DNA of 64,000 nt from Streptomyces wedmorensis. Its GTDB lineage: Bacteria; Actinomycetota; Actinomycetes; Streptomycetales; Streptomycetaceae. Of this stretch, positions 1 to 6,991 are shown in pieces; the stretch's first letter is position 1; every line of letters begins with the position of its first letter. A program made the position numbers and the translations under genes. Under the pieces are notes generated by a model. The model did no database searches, was not told where the DNA came from, and saw nothing but the letters and a program-made list of their open reading frames with translations. The stretch covers positions 92,984 through 156,983 of the forward strand of contig NZ_JNWK01000012.1 of the NCBI RefSeq assembly GCF_000716445.1, read 5' to 3'.

Positions 1-488
1 ACGATGTCGGCGATGATCGCCTGGACGCCGATCATGAGTCCGCCGGCGCCGGCGCCCTGGATCGCCCGGAAGGCGATGAGCTCGTCCATGGACCGTGACC
101 AGCCTGCGAGGCCCGAGCCGATGACGAAGACGACGATGGCGAAGAGGAAGACGCCCTTGCGGCCGAGGAGGTCGCCCAGCTTTCCGTAGACGGGCAGGCC
201 GATGGTGGAGGTCAGCAGGTAGGCGGTGATCGCCCAGGACATCCGGTCCAGGCCCTGGAGTTCGCCGACGATCTTCGGCAGGGCGGTGGCGACGATCATC
301 TGCTCCAGCGCGGCGAGGAGCAGCGCGAGCATGAGGCCGCAGAACACGAGCCGGACGCGCCGGGGGTCGAAGTCGGCCGGGCCGGGGTCGGGCGGGGGCG
401 CGAGGTCGGCGGGCGGACCGTCCGCGGCGGGCGGTTCCGCGTCCTCCGCCGCGCTGTCGACGTACTCCGCGGTGGTGATCGCACCCAC
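1..488 (-). CDS. MFS transporter, DHA2 (EmrB/QacA-like) drug exporter, N-terminal part
   Basis: This is the N-terminal part of a major facilitator superfamily exporter; the rest lies beyond the left edge. After about 45 hydrophilic residues comes the first membrane helix (LVFCGLMLALLLAALEQMIV). The MFS motif A, GKLGDLLGRK, follows helix 2, and RAIQGAGAGGLMIGVQAII is the helix 4 motif usual in 14-helix DHA2 proteins. Such proteins sit in the plasma membrane and export hydrophobic compounds by proton antiport; the substrate is unknown. I chose the GTG at 488 because GAGGGGAG lies about 8 nt upstream. An in-frame ATG at 527 would add 13 Arg-rich residues. Confidence 0.85.
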   Translation of the reverse strand, partial: MGAITTAEYVDSAAEDAEPPAADGPPADLAPPPDPGPADFDPRRVRLVFCGLMLALLLAALEQMIVATALPKIVGELQGLDRMSWAITAYLLTSTIGLPVYGKLGDLLGRKGVFLFAIVVFVIGSGLAGWSRSMDELIAFRAIQGAGAGGLMIGVQAIIADI

Positions 489-649
489 GTACCTGCTCCC
501 CTCGTCACGGCGTCTGCGCCGCGCCATTCTTCGCATTGCAGGCGAAGGGGGAGCAAGTCGGGCGGTAGGGGAGGCCGGTGGCGCCCCGGGGGGCGAACAT
601 CCCTGCGCTACGGCGCACTTGGCTCGCTCATCAGCGCGTTTACGAGGAG

Positions 650-696
650 GCCCGCGCCCCCTCGGTGCGCGGGGGCTCCGGTACGGGGGCGCGGGC
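650..696. terminator. GC-rich hairpin terminator
   Basis: A perfect 12-bp inverted repeat (650-661 GCCCGCGCCCCC, 685-696) encloses a 23-nt loop. It lies just past the stop of the SRPBCC gene on the minus strand and before the MFS gene, so it probably ends the SRPBCC transcript. There is no U-tract, which is common for Streptomyces terminators. Confidence 0.55.
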
Positions 697-727
697 GATC
701 CACTCGAATCGGTGAACGCTCAGGGCG

Positions 728-1171
728 TTACTTCTCGACCTCGTCCGCCAGCTTGGCGAGGACGGCGTCGTAGATCCGGCCGAGGCCCTTGGGCGCGAAG
801 GTCTTCTCGAAGAAGCCGCCGATGCCTCCGGCGCCGTTCCAGACGGTGGTGACGACGGCGCGGGACTTGCCCTCGCCGGCGGGGGTCACGGTCCAGGTGG
901 TGACCATGGACGAGTTGCGGTCCTTCTCGACGAGCTGTCCGTCGGTGGGCTCGGTGACCTCCAGGAGGCAGTCGCGGACGCGCTTGCTGGTGGCCTGGAG
1001 CTTCCAGTGGACGAGGGTGCCCTCGCCGTCGCCGCCCTCGCGGACCTCGTACTCGCTGAAGTGCTCGGGGAGCACCTTCGCGCGCGTACCGCTGTAGTCG
1101 GCCAGCGCGTCGAACACCGTCTCCGCGTCCGCGGCGATGATCCGTTCCGTGGTGGCCTCGACCTGCGCCAT
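728..1171 (-). CDS. SRPBCC (START-like) family protein
   Basis: A 147-residue protein of the SRPBCC / polyketide cyclase-dehydrase superfamily. It begins MAQVEATTERIIAADAETVF, where a first beta strand is followed by the helix pair typical of this helix-grip fold. It ends with the long C-terminal helix (GRIYDAVLAKLADEVEK). Family members bind hydrophobic ligands in a central cavity; the ligand here cannot be read from sequence. The start at 1171 has GGAGG six bases upstream, so the longer upstream reading is not needed. It is divergent from the radical-SAM gene and is probably monocistronic, with a hairpin after its stop. Confidence 0.85.
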   Translation of the reverse strand: MAQVEATTERIIAADAETVFDALADYSGTRAKVLPEHFSEYEVREGGDGEGTLVHWKLQATSKRVRDCLLEVTEPTDGQLVEKDRNSSMVTTWTVTPAGEGKSRAVVTTVWNGAGGIGGFFEKTFAPKGLGRIYDAVLAKLADEVEK

Positions 1172-1261
1172 TGACTTCCTCCAGCTTGTGGTTCCTCGGG
1201 GTGTGGGCCAAGCGAACCACGTGGGGTCCGGCGGGCGAAATCCGGGTTGCGACAATCAAGG

Positions 1262-1279
1262 GAACAGGTGTTCTATTCT
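1262..1279 (+). promoter_or_regulatory. LexA/SOS-box-like palindrome next to a -10 hexamer
   Basis: GAACAGGTGTTC (1262-1273) fits GAAC-N4-GTTC, the core of the Gram-positive and actinobacterial SOS box. It has perfect 5-bp half sites. It directly abuts TATTCT (1274-1279), a good -10 hexamer about 38 nt before the start of the radical-SAM gene. Bound LexA here would block the promoter. The outer TCG and CGA bases of the full consensus are absent, so this would be a weak box. Confidence 0.45.
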
Positions 1280-1316
1280 GGGCGCACGGTCGAGAACGGC
1301 AACCGAGGAGGCGTCC

Positions 1317-2357
1317 ATGCGCTGGGACCATCTGGGCGACACCCCGGGCGGCGCGACGGCACCCGCCGACATCGCCCTGTTCGGTACGGACGCGGTCACC
1401 ACCCGCACCTTCGACACCCCCGAGTTCCGCGGCATCACCTTCCACGAGGTGCGGGCCCGCTCGATCCTCAACCGGGTGCCCGGCGCCTCCCGGATGCCGT
1501 TCGAGTGGACGGTCAACCCGTACCGGGGCTGCACGCACGCGTGCGTGTACTGCTTCGCCCGCAAGTCCCACGGTTATCTCGACCTCGACACCGGACTCGG
1601 CTTCGACTCCCAGATCGTCGTCAAGGTCAACGCCCCGGAGCTGCTCGCCCGCCAGCTCGCCTCCGCCCGCTGGCAGGGAGCGCACATCGCCATGGGCACC
1701 AACGTGGACTGCTACCAGCGCGCCGAGGGCCGCTACCACCTCATGCCGGGCATCCTCGCCGCGCTGCGGGACCGGGCCAACCCGTTCTCGATCCTCACCA
1801 AGGGCACCCTGATCCTGCGCGACCTGGAGCTCCTCACCCAGGCCGCCCGGGTCACCGAGGTCGGCATCTCCGTCTCCGTCGGCTTCACCGACGAGGAGCT
1901 GTGGCGGACCGTCGAACCGGGCACGCCCTCACCGCAGCGCCGCCTGGACGTCGTCCGCGTCCTCGGTGAGCACGGCATCGACTGCGGGGTGCTGATGGCT
2001 CCGGTGGTGCCGTTCCTCGGCGACCGGCCCGAGCAGCTGCGCGAGACGGTGCGCGCGATCGCCGAGGCCGGGGCGAGCTCGGTCACCCCGCTCGTCCTGC
2101 ACCTGCGGCCGGGCGCCCGCGAGTGGTTCATGCGATGGCTGCGCGAGCACCACCCCGGCCTGGTGGGGCGGTACGAACGGATGTACGCGTCCGGGGCCTA
2201 CGCGCCGACCTGGTACCAGCGGCGGATCACCCGTCAGGTGCACGAACTGGCCGCCGAGTTCGGCATCGGGCCCGCCCACCGGGGTGCGTCGCGCCGGGTT
2301 CCCCTCCCCGAGGGACCGGCCGGGGCGGCCACCCCGGAGCAGCTCACCTTCCTCTGA
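1317..2357 (+). CDS. Rv2578c-family radical SAM protein (spore photoproduct lyase-like)
   Basis: A 346-residue radical SAM protein. The [4Fe-4S] cluster motif is CTHACVYC (CxxxxCxxC-type spacing, just after NPYRG), followed by FARKSH. It belongs with the Rv2578c / SplB-like group of actinobacteria, which are DNA-photoproduct-lyase relatives; the true reaction of this subgroup is not established. The start has GAGGAGG six bases upstream. A longer in-frame reading upstream is rejected because it runs through the promoter. The gene stands alone. A LexA-type palindrome at its promoter suggests DNA-damage control, which fits a repair role, but that is inference. Confidence 0.85.
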   Translation: MRWDHLGDTPGGATAPADIALFGTDAVTTRTFDTPEFRGITFHEVRARSILNRVPGASRMPFEWTVNPYRGCTHACVYCFARKSHGYLDLDTGLGFDSQIVVKVNAPELLARQLASARWQGAHIAMGTNVDCYQRAEGRYHLMPGILAALRDRANPFSILTKGTLILRDLELLTQAARVTEVGISVSVGFTDEELWRTVEPGTPSPQRRLDVVRVLGEHGIDCGVLMAPVVPFLGDRPEQLRETVRAIAEAGASSVTPLVLHLRPGAREWFMRWLREHHPGLVGRYERMYASGAYAPTWYQRRITRQVHELAAEFGIGPAHRGASRRVPLPEGPAGAATPEQLTFL

Positions 2358-2497
2358 ATCCACATTCGGAGAACCGGCTCGGACGTCCGGCCCGATCATC
2401 GGACCGGTCACCTGACACGCCGTCGGATCCTCCTCTGTTCGGGTCAACTCTGGCCGAAACAGGTCCTGCCGCGGCCCGCACGGGACACAAAGGCCCC

Positions 2498-4171
2498 ATG
2501 ACCCCACGCGCAGGAATGCTGATCGCCGCTGGAGCGCTGGTCGCCGGGACGGTCACCGTCCTGCCCGCCGCTCCCGCGGGTGCCGGAGAACCGGCCCCCC
2601 GTCCGCTGCCGCCGCTCGCCTGGACCGGCTGCGCCACCGAGGCGTACCCGAAGCTCCAGTGCGCCACCCTGAAGGTGCCGCTCAACCACGACGACCCGGC
2701 CGGGCGGAGCATCACGCTCGCCCTCACGCGGGTCCCGCACACCGCGGGTACGTTCCAGGGCCCGCTGCTCGTCAACCCGGGCGGGCCCGGCGGCAGCGGG
2801 CGCGCGATGGCCGGGTACGTGGCGGCCTCACTGCCCCCGAAGGTGGCCGCCGAGTACGACGTGATCGGCTTCGACCCGCGCGGGGTCGGCAAGAGCGAGC
2901 CCGCGCTCGACTGCAAGCCCGGCCACTTCGCGCCGGTGCGCGCCGACTCGGTGCCGACCGGGGCCGAGGCCGAGCGGGCGGCGGTCGACCGGGCCCGGTC
3001 CTTCGCCGAGGCCTGCGGCAAGAAGTACGCCGACGTCCTGCCGTACATCGACACGGTGAGCACCGCACGGGACCTCGACGCCATCCGCGTCGCGCTCGGG
3101 GCCCCGCAGATCAACTACCTCGGCTACTCGTACGGCACCTACCTGGGCGCGGTGTACGCCCGGCTCCACCCTGACCGGGTGCGCCGCATGGCACTGGACT
3201 CCGTCGTCAACCCGCACGGCGTCTGGTACGAGGACAACATCTCCCAGGACTACGCCTTCGACACCCGCCACAAGGACTTCATGGCCTGGGTGGCCCGCCA
3301 GGACGCCGTCTACAGGCTGGGCACCGACCCGGCCGCGGTCGAGGCCGCCTGGTACCGGATGCGCGACGCGCTGCGGGCCGCCCCGGCCGGCGGGAAGGTC
3401 GGGCCGGGCGAGCTGGAGGACACCTTCCTGCCCGGCGGGTACTACAACGGCTACTGGCCCCGCCTGGCGAACGCGTTCTCGGCGTACGTCAACGACGCCG
3501 ACCCGGCGCCGCTGAAGGAGGCGTACGAACGGTACGGGGAGGCCGACGCGGCCGCGGACAACGGCTACTCGGTCTACACGAGCGTGCAGTGCCGGGACGC
3601 GGCATGGCCCCGCGACTGGAACGTCTGGCGCAAGGACAGCTGGGACGTGCACGCGAAGGCGCCGTTCTCCACCTGGAACAACGCCTGGTACAACGCGCCG
3701 TGCGCGTTCTGGCCGGTCGAGTCCCTGACCCCGCCGGACGTGACCAACGACCGGCTGCCGCCGGTCCTCATCCTCCAGGCCACCGACGACGCGGCGACCC
3801 CGTACGAGGGCGGGGTCGCCCTGCACCGGCTCGTCCGCGGCTCCAGCCTGGTCGTCGAGCAGGGCGGCGGGAACCACGGGGTGACCCTCGGCGGCAACGA
3901 CTGCCTCGACGACCACCTGACCGCCTACCTCGCCACCGGCAAGGTCCCGCGCGCCGAGGGCGACGCCGAGGTGGACGCCGTCTGCGAGGCGCTTCCGGAG
4001 CCGGAGCCCGAGCCGCTGACCGCCGCGGGGAAGAAGGCCCAGGGCAAGAAGGCCGCGGACGAGCAGACCTCCGGGGAAAAGGCACCGGAGAAGCGCGCCG
4101 GGCGGGCCGGCATCCCGCTCGCGGAGCCGATCGGCGTAGCCCTGCACGGGCTCCTCGGCCACGTGCGCTGA
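2498..4171 (+). CDS. Secreted tripeptidyl aminopeptidase-like alpha/beta hydrolase
   Basis: A 557-residue secreted serine hydrolase of the TAP / SlpD-SlpE family, which removes tripeptides from protein N termini outside the cell. The N terminus is a signal peptide (MTPRAGMLIAAGALVAGTVT, then APAGAGEPA). The oxyanion-loop motif NPGGPGGSGR is near residue 95 and the nucleophile elbow GYSYGT is near residue 210. A TAP-like C-terminal region has the acid and the His (GGNHGVTL). The last 50 residues are Lys- and Glu-rich with no LPxTG motif. A strong hairpin follows the stop, so it is probably a single-gene unit. Confidence 0.88.
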   Translation: MTPRAGMLIAAGALVAGTVTVLPAAPAGAGEPAPRPLPPLAWTGCATEAYPKLQCATLKVPLNHDDPAGRSITLALTRVPHTAGTFQGPLLVNPGGPGGSGRAMAGYVAASLPPKVAAEYDVIGFDPRGVGKSEPALDCKPGHFAPVRADSVPTGAEAERAAVDRARSFAEACGKKYADVLPYIDTVSTARDLDAIRVALGAPQINYLGYSYGTYLGAVYARLHPDRVRRMALDSVVNPHGVWYEDNISQDYAFDTRHKDFMAWVARQDAVYRLGTDPAAVEAAWYRMRDALRAAPAGGKVGPGELEDTFLPGGYYNGYWPRLANAFSAYVNDADPAPLKEAYERYGEADAAADNGYSVYTSVQCRDAAWPRDWNVWRKDSWDVHAKAPFSTWNNAWYNAPCAFWPVESLTPPDVTNDRLPPVLILQATDDAATPYEGGVALHRLVRGSSLVVEQGGGNHGVTLGGNDCLDDHLTAYLATGKVPRAEGDAEVDAVCEALPEPEPEPLTAAGKKAQGKKAADEQTSGEKAPEKRAGRAGIPLAEPIGVALHGLLGHVR

Positions 4172-4189
4172 CCCCGCCGCACCGGCCGG

Positions 4190-4222
4190 CAGTGCCCGCA
4201 CCCCACGGGGTGGCGGGCACTG
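4190..4222. terminator. Strong hairpin terminator
   Basis: CAGTGCCCGC (4190-4199) pairs perfectly with 4213-4222 and the inner bases (ACCCC/GGGGT) extend the stem almost to a minimal loop. It follows the aminopeptidase stop by about 20 nt. Confidence 0.75.
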
Positions 4223-4249
4223 TCAGTGCCGTGGGCGAGGATGTGCGAC

Positions 4250-4672
4250 ATGACGAGCCACCTCACCCACGTCCCCGCTCCCGACGGCCTCGCGCCCAGC
4301 CCCCAGTACAGCCACGTCGTCTGGGGCACGGGCCGGTTCGTCGCGATATCCGGGCAGTGCGCCCTCGACGCCTCCGGGGCGGTCGTCGGGGAGGGCGACG
4401 CGGCGGCCCAGGCCCACCAGGTCTTCGCGAACCTGGAGCGGTGCCTCGCCGCCGCCGGCGCGGGCTTCGGGGACGTGGTGAAGCTGACCTACTTCGTCAC
4501 GGACGTCGCCCATCTCCCCGCGGTGCGGGACGCCAGGGACGCCCACTTCGCGGGCGCGCCGCTGCCGGCGAGCTCGGCGGTGCAGGTGTCGGCGCTCGTC
4601 CGGCCGGAGCTGCTCGTGGAGATCGAGGCGTTCGCGCTCGTACCGGAGCGTGCCGGGACGGCGTCCCGGTGA
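4250..4672 (+). CDS. Rid family (YjgF/YER057c) protein
   Basis: A 140-residue single-domain Rid protein, with FVAISGQCALDASGAVVGEG near the N terminus and the closing block LVEIEAFALV. RidA enzymes hydrolyse reactive enamine/imine intermediates in trimeric form. The Arg that binds the substrate carboxylate in true RidA normally sits in a PARSAV-type motif; here the matching stretch reads PASSAV. This is therefore probably one of the Rid subgroups without RidA deaminase activity. The ATG at 4250 is chosen for GAGG nine bases upstream; in-frame ATGs at 4226 and 4241 have poorer spacing. Confidence 0.85.
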   Translation: MTSHLTHVPAPDGLAPSPQYSHVVWGTGRFVAISGQCALDASGAVVGEGDAAAQAHQVFANLERCLAAAGAGFGDVVKLTYFVTDVAHLPAVRDARDAHFAGAPLPASSAVQVSALVRPELLVEIEAFALVPERAGTASR

Positions 4673-4708
4673 CACCGGGACGGAGCTCCGCTTGATACGT
4701 TGACGCGC

Positions 4709-4729
4709 ATGTTCCTCTTCTGTGCGTAG
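4709..4729 (+). CDS. Possible leader peptide (MFLFCA) before the MFS exporter
   Basis: A six-codon ORF, ATG to TAG, encodes MFLFCA. The hexamer TACGTT (4696-4701) ends 7 nt before the ATG, the usual geometry of a Streptomyces leaderless transcript whose first base is the A of the start codon. The ORF lies 110 nt before the MFS gene and is followed by two inverted repeats. I infer a leader peptide for ribosome-mediated attenuation. It is too short to be supported by coding statistics. Confidence 0.4.
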   Translation: MFLFCA

Positions 4730-4749
4730 GAGTCGCCCGGCCGACGTCC

Positions 4750-4819
4750 GTGCCCCCGGGCACCGGCGCGGTCCTTCGCGACCCCGCACACCCAGGCGCC
4801 GCGGGCACCGCCCGGCGCC
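4750..4819 (+). promoter_or_regulatory. Leader hairpins before the MFS gene (possible attenuator)
   Basis: Two inverted repeats lie between the leader ORF and the MFS start. One is GTGCCC/GGGCAC at 4750-4763. The other is GGCGCCG/CGGCGCC at 4795-4801 and 4813-4819, only 7 nt before the GAGGA ribosome-binding site. The second could end transcription early or hide the start. Confidence 0.35.
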
Positions 4820-4839
4820 CTCCCCGAGGAACCTCCGTC

Positions 4840-6096
4840 ATGTCCGTGACCTCCCCTGCCCGTTCCCGCGCGCCCGGCTATGCCGCGTTGCTGCGCACCC
4901 CGCACGCCTCCCGCACCTTCGGGGCCGCCCTCGTGGGCCGGCTCCCCAACGGCATCGCCCCGCTGTCCCTGGTCCTCTCGGTCAAGGGCGGCACCGGCTC
5001 GTACGCCGCGGCCGGCACGGTCATGGCCGTGTTCGGGCTGACCGGTGTGCTGCTGTCGCCCGCGCGCGCCGGTCTCGTCGACCGGTTCGGGCCCCGCCGG
5101 GCCCTGCCGCCGCTGGCCGCCGCGCACGCCCTGCTGCTCACCGCGCTGGCGGTCGCGACGGCCGGGCGCGTGACCTCGACCGTTGGGCTCGCGGTCCTGG
5201 CCGCTGCCGCGGGCGCGGTGGTCCCGCCGCTCGGACCGGTGACACGGGCGCTGTGGAGCGCGATGCTGCCCGACCGGGAGCTGCTGCGGCGCGCGTACAG
5301 CCTGGACACGGTGGCGGAGGAACTCCTCTTCGTCACGGGCCCGTTGCTGGTCGGGCTGCTCCTGCGGTTCGCGGCGGCGCCGGCCGGGCTCGCGGTGAGC
5401 GCCGCGCTGGTCCTGACGGGCACGCTCGCGCTGGTCACCTCGCCGGTCGTGCGGGGCGCGCCGAAGGAGCGGGAGCGCGAGGCTCCGGATGCGGGGACCG
5501 GCCCGGTGGGTGCGCCCGGTGGCGGACCGGCCCGGGCGGCGGCCGTCGCCGCGGCGATGGGCATGTGCCTGGGCGCCCTGGACCTGCTCGTGATCGCGTT
5601 CGCGGACGCGCACGGGCTGCCGGGGGCGGTGCCCTGGGTGCTGGCGGCGCTGTCCGCGGGCAGCGCGGTGGGCGGCCTGGTCCACGGCGCCGTGTCCTGG
5701 CGGCTGCCCACCGCCGTGCGCCTCTCCCTGCTCACGCTCGGTCTCGGCGGGGTGCTGGCGGTGGCGGGGCTCTCCCCGCATCCGTACGCGCTGGTCGGCT
5801 GGGTGGCGCTCGGCGGTCTGTTCCTGGCTCCGGCGCTCACGAGCGCGTACCTGCTGGCGGACGAGTCCGCCGGTCCCGGTCGGCGCACCCGGGCCGGTGC
5901 CTGGGTCAACACCGCGTTCAACGCGGGCAGTACGGCGGCGACGGCGGGTGCGGGCCTCCTGGTGGGACGGTTGCCGCTGGCCCTGTGCTTCGCGCTGGCC
6001 GCGTTCCCCGCAGTCCTCGCGTCGGCCGGGACCCTGGCGCCGGCTCTCCTGTGTCCGGGCCGCCGGTCAGCCGGCGGGGCCGAGCAGGTGCAGTGA
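4840..6096 (+). CDS. MFS transporter
   Basis: A 418-residue major facilitator with about 12 hydrophobic segments. The loop-2/3 region reads RAGLVDRFGPRRAL, a form of motif A. The middle hydrophilic loop, roughly residues 205-235 (rich in Glu and Arg), separates the two six-helix bundles. It resembles uncharacterised streptomycete exporters (compare the YbiO/MdtG-like drug exporters), but the substrate is unknown. The start is supported by GAGGA nine bases upstream. The 3' end overlaps the convergent HEAT-repeat gene by 30 bp. The leader suggests induction by something that disturbs translation. Confidence 0.8.
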   Translation: MSVTSPARSRAPGYAALLRTPHASRTFGAALVGRLPNGIAPLSLVLSVKGGTGSYAAAGTVMAVFGLTGVLLSPARAGLVDRFGPRRALPPLAAAHALLLTALAVATAGRVTSTVGLAVLAAAAGAVVPPLGPVTRALWSAMLPDRELLRRAYSLDTVAEELLFVTGPLLVGLLLRFAAAPAGLAVSAALVLTGTLALVTSPVVRGAPKEREREAPDAGTGPVGAPGGGPARAAAVAAAMGMCLGALDLLVIAFADAHGLPGAVPWVLAALSAGSAVGGLVHGAVSWRLPTAVRLSLLTLGLGGVLAVAGLSPHPYALVGWVALGGLFLAPALTSAYLLADESAGPGRRTRAGAWVNTAFNAGSTAATAGAGLLVGRLPLALCFALAAFPAVLASAGTLAPALLCPGRRSAGGAEQVQ

Positions 6097-6699
6097 GCGT
6101 GCGGCGGCGGCGCCGAGCCTGGGGTGCGGGAGGGCGGCCTCCAGAGCGGGACGGGCCACGGGGTCGCCGAGGGCGCCCAGGCCCTCGACACAGGCGAGTC
6201 CGACCCGCCAGTGGGGGTCGTCCGCGGGAAGTCGCCGTTCGAGGACGGTGATCAGGGCCGGTACGGACTCGGGGGCGCGGAGCGCGGCGAGCAGCCGTAC
6301 CGGCAGGAGGGCGTAGGCGGCCCGGAGTTCGTTGGTGGCGAGCGCGGCGGCGGCGCGGGCGGTGCGCGGGTCGCCGAGCCGGGTCAGGGCGTGGGCCGCG
6401 GTGACGCAGCGCTCGGGGTCGCGGTGGTTGAGGAGGAGGACGAGGGCCTCGAAGGCTCGCGGGTCACCGGCGACACCGAGGGCGTACGCGGCGATCTCGC
6501 GGGCCCAGAGCGGCTGCCCGGGTGCTGTGAGGACCCGGTGCAGTTCCTCGGGGTCGGCGGTGGCCGCGAGGCGACGGAATGTCTCGGGGACCTCTCCGGT
6601 GTCATTCTCGATCTCGTCGCGCAATCGATCGATCATCGAGCAGAATTCCGGATCCTCGGCGTATTCCATGAATCCGAGCCTATCCGCGATCCAGATCAC
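6067..6699 (-). CDS. HEAT-repeat domain protein
   Basis: A 210-residue, mostly helical protein with PBS-lyase/HEAT-like repeats: REIAAYALGVAGDPRAFEAL, then CVTAAHALTRLGDPRTARAA, then LACVEGLGALGDPVARPAL. Each has the A-LG-GDP-A turn typical of the family. Such scaffolds usually bind other proteins; no catalytic motif is present. The GTG at 6699 has GAGGA close upstream. An internal ATG at 6669 is preceded by TAGGCT seven bases away and could be a leaderless start, giving 200 residues. It converges on the MFS gene. Confidence 0.78.
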   Translation of the reverse strand: MIWIADRLGFMEYAEDPEFCSMIDRLRDEIENDTGEVPETFRRLAATADPEELHRVLTAPGQPLWAREIAAYALGVAGDPRAFEALVLLLNHRDPERCVTAAHALTRLGDPRTARAAAALATNELRAAYALLPVRLLAALRAPESVPALITVLERRLPADDPHWRVGLACVEGLGALGDPVARPALEAALPHPRLGAAAARSLHLLGPAG

Positions 6700-6871
6700 A
6701 TTTTCCTCAACTTCCCGGGACTGGCGTGCTCGTTACCGGCCGGTTAGTCTCAGGTGAGCGGGCCACCACCCGCACTTCCCACAACGGCCTGGTGACGCAG
6801 CCGTTGTGTCGTTCGTCGGTTCGGCAGTTTCGATGTGACTCGGGACAGAGTCCGTCGGCCCCCTTTCCCAG

Positions 6872-6921
6872 GGCATCGCCCTCAATACCGGGCAGCGCCC
6901 TCTTTCCGTGGCATCGCCCTC
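6872..6921 (+). repeat. Three direct repeats with an exact 19-bp period
   Basis: The 12-mer GGCATCGCCCTC occurs at 6872 and 6910, with a one-base variant (GGCAGCGCCCTC) at 6891, so the starts are spaced exactly 19 bp. The array sits 70-120 bp before the start of the double dehydrogenase gene. The rest of the 6700-6991 gap shows no gene. The array may be a regulator binding array or leader element. Confidence 0.6.
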
Positions 6922-6991
6922 ACCTTTTTCCCGCGCCCTTTCGCGCGCGCAACTGCCCTCAGTCGTCACTCTTCCTCTCTGGAGTCCCCTG

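Noticed and set aside
720..1739. Long ORFs opposite or out of frame with the called genes (for example on the strand opposite the radical-SAM gene).
   Set aside because: In DNA this G/C-rich, long open frames arise by chance. They lack family motifs, ribosome-binding sites and good codon bias, so they are shadows.
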